This document shows, in pieces, positions 18,031 to 26,377 of a DNA stretch of 64,000 bases. The stretch is from CAMYMQ01 sp963730305 (lineage in GTDB: Bacteria > Pseudomonadota > Alphaproteobacteria > Bin65). Where the stretch lies: the NCBI GenBank assembly GCA_963730305.1, contig CAVSRB010000001.1:372001-436000 (forward strand), given 5' to 3'. Made by a program: the position numbers and the translations under genes. Numbering within the stretch: the first letter of the stretch is position 1; each line of letters begins with the position of its first letter. The notes below the pieces were generated by a model, which had not been told where the DNA came from, made no database searches, and saw only the letters and a program-made list of their open reading frames with translations.

Positions 18031-19068
18031 TTATTTGGCGCTGAGTTTGGCCGCCTGTGCGTGGAAGTATGCCATCACCGCGGCGCCATCGATGCCCATC
18101 TTGGCCATCGACGCGATGTAGCGCCGTTCGAGCCCGGCGTTGATCTTGCGCACGGCGGCGACGACCGGCGCGGGCGCGGTGACAATCTTCGTCCCGGCCT
18201 TGAGCGCGGTCGCCCGCCCCCGGGCGTTGAGCCGGTTCCAGCCCTCGCCGGCCATGCGGGCGTAGTTCTCGCCCATGAACGGCGCCATCGCCGTCTTGTC
18301 GGCGACGGGCAACCCGTCCCACTTCTTCTTGTTGAGGATCAGGTAGAAGCTCGCGCTGTAGAGCCCGCCCGGGACCTCGGTCGCGAACGGCACCAGCCGG
18401 GTGATCCGGAAGCTGGTCACCGATTCCCACGGGAAGGTGATACCGTCGACCACGCCGGTGGCGAGCAGCTCGTAGGCCTTGGTCACCGGCTGGCGCACCG
18501 AGACGCCGCCCATGCCCCGCACCATCGCGAGCGGGACCGGCCCGCCGGTGCGGATCTTCATGCCCTTGAGGTCGGCCGGCTTCATGATGTGCCTGGTGCG
18601 CATGTAGAAGTGGCCCGGCCCGTGGGTGTTCAGCCCGACCAGCTTGACGCCGGCATAGAAGCCCTTGCCCGCGAAGAACTTGTCGTGGGTGCGCTGGAGC
18701 GCGATCGAGGTCGCCACCGCGTCGTCACCGAGGAAGGCGAAGCTGGAGAAATCATAAGCCGCGAACCGCTTGCCCAGGTAGCCGTGGACCAGGAAGGTCG
18801 CGTCGGCCTGGCCGGTGCGCACCGCGTCGTGGTGGCCGCGCGGCGAGGCTACCGGCTTGGGCAGCTTGTTGAACCTGACCCGGCCGCCGGTCGCCTTCTC
18901 GACCCCGGCGATCCACGGCAGGTAGATCGCCTTGTTGACCGGGTGCGACCACGGCACGAAGGACGACCAGTTGAACACGGTTTCGGCCCGCGCGCCCGGC
19001 GCGGCGCCGGCAACGGCGGCCATGGTCATGACGGCCACGGCACCGGCCACGATCGCAATGCGTTTCAT
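18031..19068 (-). CDS. TRAP transporter substrate-binding protein (DctP family)
   Basis: A 345-residue periplasmic receptor. The signal peptide is at residues 1-28 (AVAVMTMAAVAGAAPGARA), followed by TVFNWSSFVPWSHP. The DctP signature is visible: LKGMKIRTGG with the Arg that binds the substrate carboxylate, then MGGVSVRQPVTKAYELLATGVVDGITFPWE. No DctQ/DctM membrane subunits are adjacent, so it is an orphan or uses another TRAP channel such as that at 57.5 kb. It lies 78 bases downstream of an Fe-S/B12-type gene on the same strand, possibly one operon. The ligand is unknown. Confidence 0.88.
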   Translation of the reverse strand: MKRIAIVAGAVAVMTMAAVAGAAPGARAETVFNWSSFVPWSHPVNKAIYLPWIAGVEKATGGRVRFNKLPKPVASPRGHHDAVRTGQADATFLVHGYLGKRFAAYDFSSFAFLGDDAVATSIALQRTHDKFFAGKGFYAGVKLVGLNTHGPGHFYMRTRHIMKPADLKGMKIRTGGPVPLAMVRGMGGVSVRQPVTKAYELLATGVVDGITFPWESVTSFRITRLVPFATEVPGGLYSASFYLILNKKKWDGLPVADKTAMAPFMGENYARMAGEGWNRLNARGRATALKAGTKIVTAPAPVVAAVRKINAGLERRYIASMAKMGIDGAAVMAYFHAQAAKLSAK

Positions 19069-19146
19069 CGCTTCCCTCCCTGATTAGTCCAACCTTTGAC
19101 TTTAATTGCGTGCTTTTGACCGCACGCTTCTCGAATTCGGTCTCCG

Positions 19147-20145
19147 CTATTCCGCCGCGGCCGCCTGTGTTGCGGCGCGTTTCGCCAGCAGCTTCTCGGA
19201 CAGCGCCGGCCCCCGCCCCGGCTCGGACCAGGGGCAGACCTCGAGGCAGACGGCGCAGCCGTGGGTGTGGGTGAAGTACGGGATGCACTTGTCGAAATCG
19301 ACGTACCACTTCTTCACGCCGCGGACCCATTGCTTCTCGTCGAAGATCGCGCCGGGCGGGCAGTCCGTGGTGCAGCGCCGGCACGTCGCGCACAGGTCGT
19401 CGACGCCGATGTCGACCGGCCCGTCGACCGCCATCGGCAGGTCGGTCAGCACCAGGGTCAGCCGGAAGTTGGACCCGTGCTCCATCGAGATCATCGAGCC
19501 GTGCTTGCCCAATTGGCCCAGCCCGGCCTGGATCGCCATCGGAATCTGCATGATGTCCTCGCCGATCCCGTAGGCCTCGGCCTGCCAGCCGAGCGTGCGG
19601 ATATACTTGGCGAGCTTGTTGGCGAGCTGGTTGCCCTTGCGGTAGGTGCGCATGACCTCGGTCGCACCGCGCTTGTAGGGCACGTGCAGCATCTCCTCCC
19701 GGTCCATCGCATGGCCCAGGCAGATCGCGTATTTGTACGGGAAGGAGACGTGGGCCGGCTGGCTGTCCTCGTCGTAGTGGGTGACCCCGACCAGGTCGAT
19801 GCCGATCTCCTTCGCCCTGGCCTTGACCTGGTCGGCCATCGCCTTGGGGTCGTCGACCGCGATCGGCTCGCCCTCGACCGGACCGGCCGCGTTGCGGCGC
19901 TCCCACCAGGCCTTGAGGTTCTCCCAGAACATCGGCCACGGGTTGGTCAGGTTGAAGAAGATGTCCATCGCCGCCCAGTCGATGTCGTCGCGGCCCGCCC
20001 CCCGGCCGGTGTTGTGGAACACCTGATCGGGCCGGAAATGCTCGCGGACGCCCAGCCCGTTGATCTCGTTGCCCGAGCGCTTGGGCATCACCTTGTACCC
20101 GAAGGGATAGTCGGGTGGCGGCGGGGTGCGCTTGAGCTTGGTCAT
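19147..20145 (-). CDS. Reductive dehalogenase/QueG-like protein with two 4Fe-4S clusters
   Basis: A 332-residue protein with eight cysteines in two ferredoxin motifs: Cys252, 255, 258, 262 (CATCRRCTTDCPPG) and Cys287, 297, 300, 304 (CIPYF...GCAVCLEVCPW). The preceding domain (residues ~100-245, e.g. IGIDLVGVTHY, IMQIPMAIQAGLGQLGKHGSMIS) resembles the cobalamin-binding core shared by reductive dehalogenases and epoxyqueuosine reductase. The second cluster motif is more QueG-like, but the ~95-residue N-terminus is not. No Tat or Sec signal, so cytosolic. It is translationally coupled to a 71-residue protein upstream. Substrate unknown. Confidence 0.75.
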   Translation of the reverse strand: MTKLKRTPPPPDYPFGYKVMPKRSGNEINGLGVREHFRPDQVFHNTGRGAGRDDIDWAAMDIFFNLTNPWPMFWENLKAWWERRNAAGPVEGEPIAVDDPKAMADQVKARAKEIGIDLVGVTHYDEDSQPAHVSFPYKYAICLGHAMDREEMLHVPYKRGATEVMRTYRKGNQLANKLAKYIRTLGWQAEAYGIGEDIMQIPMAIQAGLGQLGKHGSMISMEHGSNFRLTLVLTDLPMAVDGPVDIGVDDLCATCRRCTTDCPPGAIFDEKQWVRGVKKWYVDFDKCIPYFTHTHGCAVCLEVCPWSEPGRGPALSEKLLAKRAATQAAAAE

Positions 20146-20357
20146 CGCCCGCCCCCCATGATCTCGTCGAGGTAGAGCACCCGCCCCTCGCGCGCCGCCT
20201 GGCGCTTGGCGCGGCGCAGCTTGCCGCCGACCGTCAGCCACAGCCAGAAGATGCGCATGAGGTACTTGAACACGAACCAGTCGCGCCTCAGGCGCTTGCC
20301 CAGGCCGCGTTCGTAAAGGCGGAACTGCTTTTCGCTGGTCGTTTGCTGGCGCGCCAT
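20142..20357 (-). CDS. 71-residue basic protein coupled to the RdhA/QueG-like gene
   Basis: A small protein I do not recognise. It is rich in Arg/Lys, with an aromatic-hydrophobic segment at residues 27-44 (WFVFKYLMRIFWLWLTVG) that contains Lys31 and Arg35, so it looks more like an amphipathic membrane-associated helix than a clean transmembrane span. A GGGGAG ribosome site precedes the ATG at 20357, and its stop overlaps the next start by four bases (ATGA). This coupling implies the two proteins are made together; it may tether or stabilise the Fe-S enzyme. Confidence 0.7.
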   Translation of the reverse strand: MARQQTTSEKQFRLYERGLGKRLRRDWFVFKYLMRIFWLWLTVGGKLRRAKRQAAREGRVLYLDEIMGGGR

Positions 20358-20383
20358 GCTAACTCCCCGCCGAGCGTTAATAT

Positions 20384-20395
20384 ATGCAAATGCAT
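20384..20395. promoter_or_regulatory. Probable MarR operator
   Basis: Inverted repeat ATGCA-AA-TGCAT inside an AT-rich stretch (GTTAATATATGCAAATGCATTG) between the divergent marR gene and the 71-residue gene. Position and symmetry fit autoregulation by the MarR protein at 20479. Confidence 0.5.
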
Positions 20396-20478
20396 TGAAA
20401 TGCTACGCTTGAACCGGCGGACCGTCAATGCCAGACGTGCCGCCCGCCAATCGGCCCCCATCGGCGCAAGGATCGCAC

Positions 20479-20934
20479 GTGGCCAAGAGAGACCAGACGC
20501 TGCACGACCGGCTCCTGCCCTACCTGCTGGCGCGGGCAAGCCACATCATCAGCGCGGAGTTCTACGACAACCTGCGCCGGCGGGGCGTCCCGGTGCGCCG
20601 CTGGCGGCTGCTGGGCATGCTGTGGGACAGCAAGGACGGCCTGACCATCGGCGAGCTGTCGGAAGGCATCCTGGTCGAGCAGTCGTCGACGACCCGGCTG
20701 GTCGATCGGGCCGTGGCCGAGGGACTGGTGCGCAAGCGCGCGGGCGCGACCGACAAGCGCAAGGTCGTGGTCACGATCACCGAGGAGGGCCGCGCCTACA
20801 TCGCCGACCTGGTCGAGGAGGCGCAGCGGGTCAACGCCGGCCTGGCGGCGTCCTACGATCCGGACAAGACGGCGGCGCTGATGGACGCCCTGCGCGACCT
20901 GATCGATCACTTCGAGGCGCGGCGCGGCGACTAG
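20479..20934 (+). CDS. MarR-family transcriptional regulator
   Basis: A 151-residue winged-helix protein. The recognition region is LTIGELSEGILVEQSSTTRLVDRAVAEGLV followed by the wing RKRAGATDKRKVVVTITEEG (residues ~54-105). I chose GTG at 20479 (AKRDQTLHDRL) because AAGGA lies six bases upstream and family similarity begins there; an ATG at 20428 would add 17 unlikely residues. Divergent from the RdhA/QueG-like operon, which it probably controls through the palindrome at 20384. Confidence 0.85.
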   Translation: MAKRDQTLHDRLLPYLLARASHIISAEFYDNLRRRGVPVRRWRLLGMLWDSKDGLTIGELSEGILVEQSSTTRLVDRAVAEGLVRKRAGATDKRKVVVTITEEGRAYIADLVEEAQRVNAGLAASYDPDKTAALMDALRDLIDHFEARRGD

Positions 20935-20950
20935 CCGCGCCGAACGCCGG

Positions 20951-21394
20951 CTACTTGCCGATCGTGATCCTGGAGACCGGCTTGCCGTCGCGGACGCTGA
21001 CGTAGCGCTTCGGGCCCTGGCGGTAGACCTCGGAGCAGGTCTCGCCCTTGCCCGGGTCGTCGTAGCGGAAGCAGAGCTGGTTGCCGGTGATCCGCCACGT
21101 GCCGAAGGTGATGCGGTCGCCCTTGACCCACTTCACCCGCTTGTCGGGCGTCAGCCACACCACGTTGATGGTATCGGTGTCGATGTTGCGGGCGGTCAGT
21201 TCGTACCCGACCAGGTGGCGGTGGATCGAGGCGCCGTTCATCCGCTCGCCGGCGATCACCTCGGTCGAGGTGTTCTTGGCCGGAACGGGCGTTGCGGTCG
21301 TGCGCATCGCCTCGTCGTCGGGGCCGCTCGCGCAGGCGCCGGCCAACAGGCCCAGCGTCAGGATCGCCGCGGTCGTCTTGGTCAAGCTGTGCAT
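20951..21394 (-). CDS. Small lipoprotein, unknown function
   Basis: A 147-residue exported lipoprotein. The signal sequence ends in the lipobox LLAGAC at residues ~15-20 (Cys20). The mature part includes NVVWLTPDKRVKWVKGDRITFGTWRITGNQLCFRYDD (in pieces over residues 70-110) with two cysteines (QLCFRY, ETCSEV) that may pair; this resembles small beta-rich proteins found in alphaproteobacteria with a 'gTW.i.g..lC..y' core. The ATG at 21394 starts the signal peptide. Converges with marR. Confidence 0.75.
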   Translation of the reverse strand: MHSLTKTTAAILTLGLLAGACASGPDDEAMRTTATPVPAKNTSTEVIAGERMNGASIHRHLVGYELTARNIDTDTINVVWLTPDKRVKWVKGDRITFGTWRITGNQLCFRYDDPGKGETCSEVYRQGPKRYVSVRDGKPVSRITIGK

Positions 21395-21522
21395 CGCGTA
21401 CTCACTCGAAATGGCGTCGCTGCCCCGCAATCCGGCGCGGCGCTCCCGTTTTAACGGGAAAGTCCCGCTCTTGTCGAACCTCGCGCGGACAAAGGGGCGG
21501 CGGTCTCAACCGCCGGCCGCGC

Positions 21523-21867
21523 CTAGCCGGCGCAGGACACGCAGCGGGCGGCGGTCGGATCGATGGCGAGCCGCTTGGCCGGGATCGGCTCGCCGCAGCC
21601 GACGCAATAGCCGTAATCGCCCTCGTCGAGGCGCTTGAGCGCGGCCTCGATCTGCGCCCCGCGCCCGCGGCGGCGGCCGTCGACGGCCTGGGCCATCGCC
21701 TGGACCTGCATCGCGTCCATCCGCGACAGGCGGCCGACGCTCTGCTGGTCGAGCTCGACCGGTTTGCGCTCGTCCGCCGAATCGTCGCTTCGGGCGCGCA
21801 GGCTCGCCAGCTCCGCCTCGAGCGTGCGGCGAATCTCCTCCAGGTCGAGGTCCGATCGGTCAGACAT
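21523..21867 (-). CDS. DksA/TraR-type C4 zinc-finger protein
   Basis: A 114-residue protein with an N-terminal coiled-coil region and a C-terminal four-cysteine zinc finger (CVGCGEPI, 17 residues, CVSC). The segment LDEGDYGYCVGCGEPIPAKRL is typical of short DksA/TraR homologues that bind the RNA polymerase secondary channel. An acidic tip motif could lie in RSDDSADE. It is shorter than true DksA (about 150), so probably an accessory homologue. Confidence 0.85.
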   Translation of the reverse strand: MSDRSDLDLEEIRRTLEAELASLRARSDDSADERKPVELDQQSVGRLSRMDAMQVQAMAQAVDGRRRGRGAQIEAALKRLDEGDYGYCVGCGEPIPAKRLAIDPTAARCVSCAG

Positions 21868-22038
21868 GGGCGTCTCCGGTGGCCATCCCATGACAATGGG
21901 TCGTCGGACCGCCGTTGCCAACCGTCCGCCGGTGCCCAGCGGTGGCGTGTCGTGGCGGCGGCGCGCGACCCGAACATAGGTGAATGCGTGGATGCGCCCG
22001 CCGTGGCCCCGTCGGGAGCTCACGACGGAGAGGCGACC

Positions 22039-22956
22039 ATGGACCGGACCAGCTTCCTGGCGGTCGGCGACGGCCACGAGATCTATTTCGAACATCACGG
22101 CGACCGTGACCGCCCCTGCTTCCTCTACCTCCACGGCGGCCCCGGCGGCGGCATCCGCGACGACGAACGCGACCTGCTGCTCGACGGCGCCGGCCAGGCG
22201 GTCCTGTTCGACCAGCGCGGCGCGGGCCGCAGCCGCTGCCCGGACGCGCTGGCCGGCAACACGACCCGGGATCTCGTCGCGGACATCGAGGCGCTGCGCG
22301 GGGAGATCGGGGTCGACCGCTGGACGCTGTTCGGCGGCAGCTGGGGCAGCACCCTCGCGCTGGCCTACGCCATCGCCCATCCCGACCGCGTCCGCGCCAT
22401 GATCCTGTGGGGCATCTTCCTGTGCCGGCGGCGCGAACTGGACTGGTTCTACGAGGACGGCGCCAACCACCTCTATCCCGACGAATTCGAGCGGTTCCGC
22501 GCCGCCGCCGAGGCCGGCGACGAGCCCCTGGTCGACGCCTACCACCGCCTGCTCAACGATCCGGACCGGCGCCGGGCGACGGCGGCCGCGCGGGCCTGGG
22601 CCCGCTGGGAAGCGGTCAATTCCTTCCTCATCCCCACCGAGGAGCGGATCGAGACGATGACCCGGCCCGAGCAGGCGCTGCCGATGGCGCGGCTGGAGAC
22701 CCACTATTTCACCAACGGCGCCTTCTTCGACCGCGACGGCTACCTGCTCGACGAAGCCGGCCGGCTCGCGGACATCCCGGCGATCATCATTCAGGGCCGC
22801 TACGACACCATCTGTCCGCCGGTGTCGGCCTGGGAGCTGCACCGCGCCTTGCCGAAATCCCGTCTGGAGATCGTCGTCGACGCGGCCCACGATTCCAGCG
22901 AGCCGGGCAACCGCGCGGCGCTGGCCGAGGCGGTCGCCACGGTCGCGCAGGACTGA
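22039..22956 (+). CDS. pip: Proline iminopeptidase-like alpha/beta hydrolase
   Basis: A 305-residue serine hydrolase of peptidase family S33. Features are the oxyanion region LYLHGGPGGG, FDQRGAGRS, the nucleophile elbow GGSWGS (Ser at residue ~107), a helical cap, the acid residue in IIQGRYDTICPP, and the histidine in VDAAHDSSEP. Family enzymes cut N-terminal proline from peptides. The ATG at 22039 was chosen at the start of family similarity. It is a single gene diverging from the DksA-like gene. Confidence 0.87.
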   Translation: MDRTSFLAVGDGHEIYFEHHGDRDRPCFLYLHGGPGGGIRDDERDLLLDGAGQAVLFDQRGAGRSRCPDALAGNTTRDLVADIEALRGEIGVDRWTLFGGSWGSTLALAYAIAHPDRVRAMILWGIFLCRRRELDWFYEDGANHLYPDEFERFRAAAEAGDEPLVDAYHRLLNDPDRRRATAAARAWARWEAVNSFLIPTEERIETMTRPEQALPMARLETHYFTNGAFFDRDGYLLDEAGRLADIPAIIIQGRYDTICPPVSAWELHRALPKSRLEIVVDAAHDSSEPGNRAALAEAVATVAQD

Positions 22957-23052
22957 GTTGCAGCCCCCGCGCGGCCCGACGACTGGCCCGGGGCTGCGCC
23001 CGTGGCCATAATGAAGCCCACGGTGGTGGCAAGCATGGGCGAGGTAGGCCGG

Positions 23053-23682
23053 ATGACAGGACGGGTGGTCTCGGAGTTCACGATCCCGGCGCGCGAGGGC
23101 CGCGCCTTCGTCGTCGAGAAGGGGCAGGTGCTGCGCATCCACCAGGTCACCGGCGGCCAGGTCGGCGACTGCGTCTTCTTCAACGCCAACGATTACAAGG
23201 AGATGTTCCACGTCGGCCAGAGCTGGTCGATCAACGTGATCTGCGGCACCGGCACCGCCAAGCGCTTCAAGTATTTCTATTCCAAGCCGCCGCGCGAGAA
23301 CGTCATGCTCAGCGTCGTCGAGGACACCTACGGCGACCACTGGGGCAACTGCGGCGGCCGCTGCTCGACCCGGCTCTACGAGCTGCGCGACAGCCTCGCC
23401 GCCGGCACCCACCGCTCGTGCCAGGAGAACCTGACCGAGGCGCTGGCGCCGTACGGGCTGACCGGCGACGACATCATCGACATCTTCAACGTGTTCATGG
23501 TCGCCGACCTGCACCCCGACGGCTCGTTCACGATCAAGCCGACCACTGTCGGGCCCGACGACTATCTCGACCTGCGCGCCGAGATGGACGTGCTCGCCGC
23601 GATCTCCGCCTGCCCGGCCGACACCTCGCCGACCAACGGCGGCAAGTCGAACCCGCTGGGGATCAAGATCTTCGAGGGATAG
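23053..23682 (+). CDS. DUF1989 (urea carboxylase-associated family) protein
   Basis: A ~209-residue protein of the DUF1989 family, often annotated as urea carboxylase-associated. Recognisable parts are FTIPAREGRAFVVEKGQVLRI, GQVGDCVFFNA, DTYGDHWGNCGGRCSTRLYELR and MVADLHPDGSF. Conserved Cys/His residues in GDHWGNCGGRCS may bind metal. The ATG at 23053 has GAGGTAGG upstream; earlier GTG/ATG codons at 23002-23035 are possible. The aminotransferase gene follows 224 bases later on the same strand. Biochemical role uncertain. Confidence 0.82.
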   Translation: MTGRVVSEFTIPAREGRAFVVEKGQVLRIHQVTGGQVGDCVFFNANDYKEMFHVGQSWSINVICGTGTAKRFKYFYSKPPRENVMLSVVEDTYGDHWGNCGGRCSTRLYELRDSLAAGTHRSCQENLTEALAPYGLTGDDIIDIFNVFMVADLHPDGSFTIKPTTVGPDDYLDLRAEMDVLAAISACPADTSPTNGGKSNPLGIKIFEG

Positions 23683-23906
23683 CGGGCGACGGACGAAGCC
23701 CCCGACGGGCTGAAGCCGCCGGAGACTTCCTCCTCTGTGCGGCGGAAGCGGGAGTCCGACGGGCCGGCGAAATTCGCTGCCGGCCGCGGCCCCAGCATGC
23801 GGCGGGATCAAGCCAGTATCCCGCGCCGAAACCGCGCAATCCCTCGCCGCGCCGCGGGACGGGCGCTATGTTTCCGGTAGCGCCGCACCGCCACGACGAG
23901 CCGTCC

Positions 23907-25298
23907 ATGCCCGACACCAGCCTGACCGAGACCAATTCGCCGATCGTCGCGACCTATCGCGAGCGCACGCCGACGTCGGCCACGCTGCACGAGCGGGCCC
24001 GCCACGTCCTGCCCGGCGGCCTCGCCCACGACACCCGCTTCATGAAGCCCTGGCCGATCTACGTCGACCGCGCCGCGGGCTCGAAGAAGTGGGACGCCGA
24101 CGGCCACGAATACGTCGACTACATGGGCGGCCATGGCGCGCTCCTGCTCGGCCACGGCGACCCGGCGGTGACCGCCGCCGCCCACGCCCAGCTCGATCGC
24201 GGCACCCACTACGGCTCGTGCCACGCGCTCGAGGCCGAGTGGGCCGAGCTGATCTGCGCCCTGGTGCCCTCGGCCGAGAAGGTCCGCTTCACCGCGTCCG
24301 GCACCGAGGCGACCCTGCTCGCCGTCCGCCTCGCCCGCGCGGTCACGGGCCGGTCCAAGATCGTCCACTTCTCGACCCACTTCCACGGCTGGCACGACCA
24401 CATGGCCGCCGGCTACATGGACCATTTCGACGGTTCCGCCCCCCGCGGGGTCCAGCCGGAGGTCGCGGCCGACGTGCTGCCCGCGCGCACCGACCGGCCC
24501 GACGATGTCCGCGCGCTGCTGGAAGGCCGCGACGACATCGCCGCGGTGTTCCTGGAGCCGACCGGGGCGAGCTGGGGCCGGGTGCCGGTCGACCCCGGCT
24601 TCGTCGCCATGCTGCGCGAGGTCACCGCCGCCAAGGGCATCCTGCTGATCTTCGACGAGGTCATCAGCGGCTTCCGGGTCGGCCCGACCTGCGCCCAGGG
24701 CGAGCTCGGCATCACGCCGGACATGACCACGCTCGCCAAGATCGCCGCGGGCGGCCTGCCCGGCGGCATCCTCGCCGGCAAGGCCGCCTATTTCGACCTG
24801 CTCGACTTCGAGGCGATGGCGGCGGCGGGCGCCGAGAAGGTGCTCCATTTCGGCACCTTCAACGCCAATCCGCTGTCGGCGGCGGCGGGCATCGCCGCGC
24901 TCGAGGTGATCCGCGACACCGACGCCTGCGACCGCGCCAGCGCCTATGCCGACCGGCTGCGCGCGGCGATGACCGACGTGCTCGCCGAGGAAGGCGTCGC
25001 CTGGGCGATGTACGGCGAGTATTCGGGCTTCCACCTGTTCACCAACCCCGCGCGCCGGGACTGCGACCCGCGCGCCTTCGACCCGCTGACGGCGGACATC
25101 TTCGAGCTCAAGGAAAACGCGCCGGCGGTCGGCAAGCTGCGGCTGGGCATGCTCAACCACGGCGTCGACATCAACGGCTGGCCGGGCGGGCTGACCTCGG
25201 CGGTCCACACCGAGGCCGACCTCGACCAGACCGTCTCGGCGTTCCGCGCGACGATCCGCGACCTCAAGGACGAGGGCGACCTGGCGGACTGGACCTGA
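23907..25298 (+). CDS. Class III aminotransferase (glutamate-1-semialdehyde aminomutase-like)
   Basis: A 463-residue PLP enzyme. Family features are the RHVLPGGLAHDTR start, FTASGTEATLLAVRLAR (phosphate loop), HFHGWHDHM, the Asp-containing IFDEVISGFRVG that contacts the pyridine nitrogen, and the Schiff-base lysine in TTLAKIAAGGLPGG. The C-terminus FGTFNANPLSAAAG is typical. It resembles HemL-like aminotransferases encoded in catabolic clusters rather than housekeeping HemL, which is shorter (~430). Substrate unknown. Confidence 0.87.
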   Translation: MPDTSLTETNSPIVATYRERTPTSATLHERARHVLPGGLAHDTRFMKPWPIYVDRAAGSKKWDADGHEYVDYMGGHGALLLGHGDPAVTAAAHAQLDRGTHYGSCHALEAEWAELICALVPSAEKVRFTASGTEATLLAVRLARAVTGRSKIVHFSTHFHGWHDHMAAGYMDHFDGSAPRGVQPEVAADVLPARTDRPDDVRALLEGRDDIAAVFLEPTGASWGRVPVDPGFVAMLREVTAAKGILLIFDEVISGFRVGPTCAQGELGITPDMTTLAKIAAGGLPGGILAGKAAYFDLLDFEAMAAAGAEKVLHFGTFNANPLSAAAGIAALEVIRDTDACDRASAYADRLRAAMTDVLAEEGVAWAMYGEYSGFHLFTNPARRDCDPRAFDPLTADIFELKENAPAVGKLRLGMLNHGVDINGWPGGLTSAVHTEADLDQTVSAFRATIRDLKDEGDLADWT

Positions 25299-25330
25299 GC
25301 ACGGCGGATGACCCAACGAGTGGGGATGCG

Positions 25331-26022
25331 ATGACGGTTGCCTGGCTGCTGATGTACGAGGGATCCTGCGACGACCCGGCGGCGCTCGCCGACGCCTTCG
25401 TCGAGCGCTTCGGCGACGCCCTGGGCGCCCTGCCCGGCGCCGAATCCGTCGACGTCTACGCCGCCGCCAACTCCCACGATCCGCTGCTCGGCGAGGAGAT
25501 CGGGCCGGTCCTGCTGGTCCGGGCGCGCTTCGCGGACGTCGCGGCCGCCGAGACGCGGGCTGGCGCCGGCCGCCGACCTCGACCTCGCCGCCTTCGACGG
25601 ACCGCCGGCCTTCGAGGGCCGGGTCCGTCACGAGCTGATGACCGAGGACCGCTACCCGGTCGAGAGCGACGCGACCATGGGCGGGCCGCACGGCGCGGTC
25701 AGCTATTTCGTGATCTACGACGGCCCGGCCGAAGACGACGCGGCCTTCCGCGCCTACTACCACGCCAACCACCCGCCGATCCTCGGCCGGCTGCCCGGCG
25801 TGCGCTCGACCGTGCTGGGCACGCCGGCCGACTGGCGCGACCCGCTCGGCATCGAGCCGGCCGGCCACATGCACCTGTGCGACATCTCCTTCGAGTTCGA
25901 AGGCCGCGCTCAACGCGGCGCTGGCGTCGTCGGTCCGCACGGAGCTGCGCGAGGATTTCGGCCACTTCCCGCCCTTCGAGGGCGCGGTCGTCCACCAGGC
26001 GATGGTCCGCCGGCCGCTCTGA
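25331..26022 (+). CDS. Tandem EthD-domain protein, two frameshifts
   Basis: A protein of about 230 residues with two EthD-like ferredoxin-fold repeats. The first begins VAWLLMYEGSCDDPAAL; the second reads SYFVIYDGPAEDDAAFRAYY with the typical HANHPPILGRLPGVRS after it. Frame changes at about 25558 (before LAPAADLDLAAFDG) and 25905 (before ALNAALASSVRTEL) are both single-base; the final frame ends VHQAMVRRPL at 26022. EthD proteins are small oligomeric partners of oxidation pathways with no established catalysis. It follows the aminotransferase by 32 bases. Confidence 0.75.
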
Positions 26023-26091
26023 TTGGCGGCGGCCCTTGAGAGCGGTGCGGCCGTGACAAATTTCCTAGTTTCGGCTCCCTTTGGCGGATAC

Positions 26092-26216
26092 GGGCGGGTT
26101 TGAAACCCGCCCCTACGACTATTGGGAAGCCCGGTGGCGCTGAATTGTCGGTGCCAGTTGCCGATTCTTGTCGATCATCGTGAGACGGCTGTAGGGGCGG
26201 GTTTTCAACCCGCCCG
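26092..26216. repeat. Inverted pair of GGGCGGGTTT palindromes
   Basis: GGGCGGGTTTGAAACCCGCC (26092-26111, then CCTAC) and GTAGGGGCGGGTTTTCAACC (26191-26210, then CGCCC) are each palindromic and are in inverted orientation 74 bases apart. The element lies between convergent genes (EthD protein and ABC ATPase) in the gap 26023-26377, where I see nothing else. Similar motifs are widespread dispersed repeats. Confidence 0.8.
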
Positions 26217-26377
26217 CAAACCCGGGAGCGAGGGCCGGATTAGGCCAGGAATCGCGAATGACCAAGGCTTACCGGCGCACGCGCGGCGCATCGGTCCGGC
26301 GGGGCCTTGCGCACATCGGAAGATAACCAAGAACAACCGATGACAACCTTTTGGCAGCGTTCGACGCGCCGCTCGCC

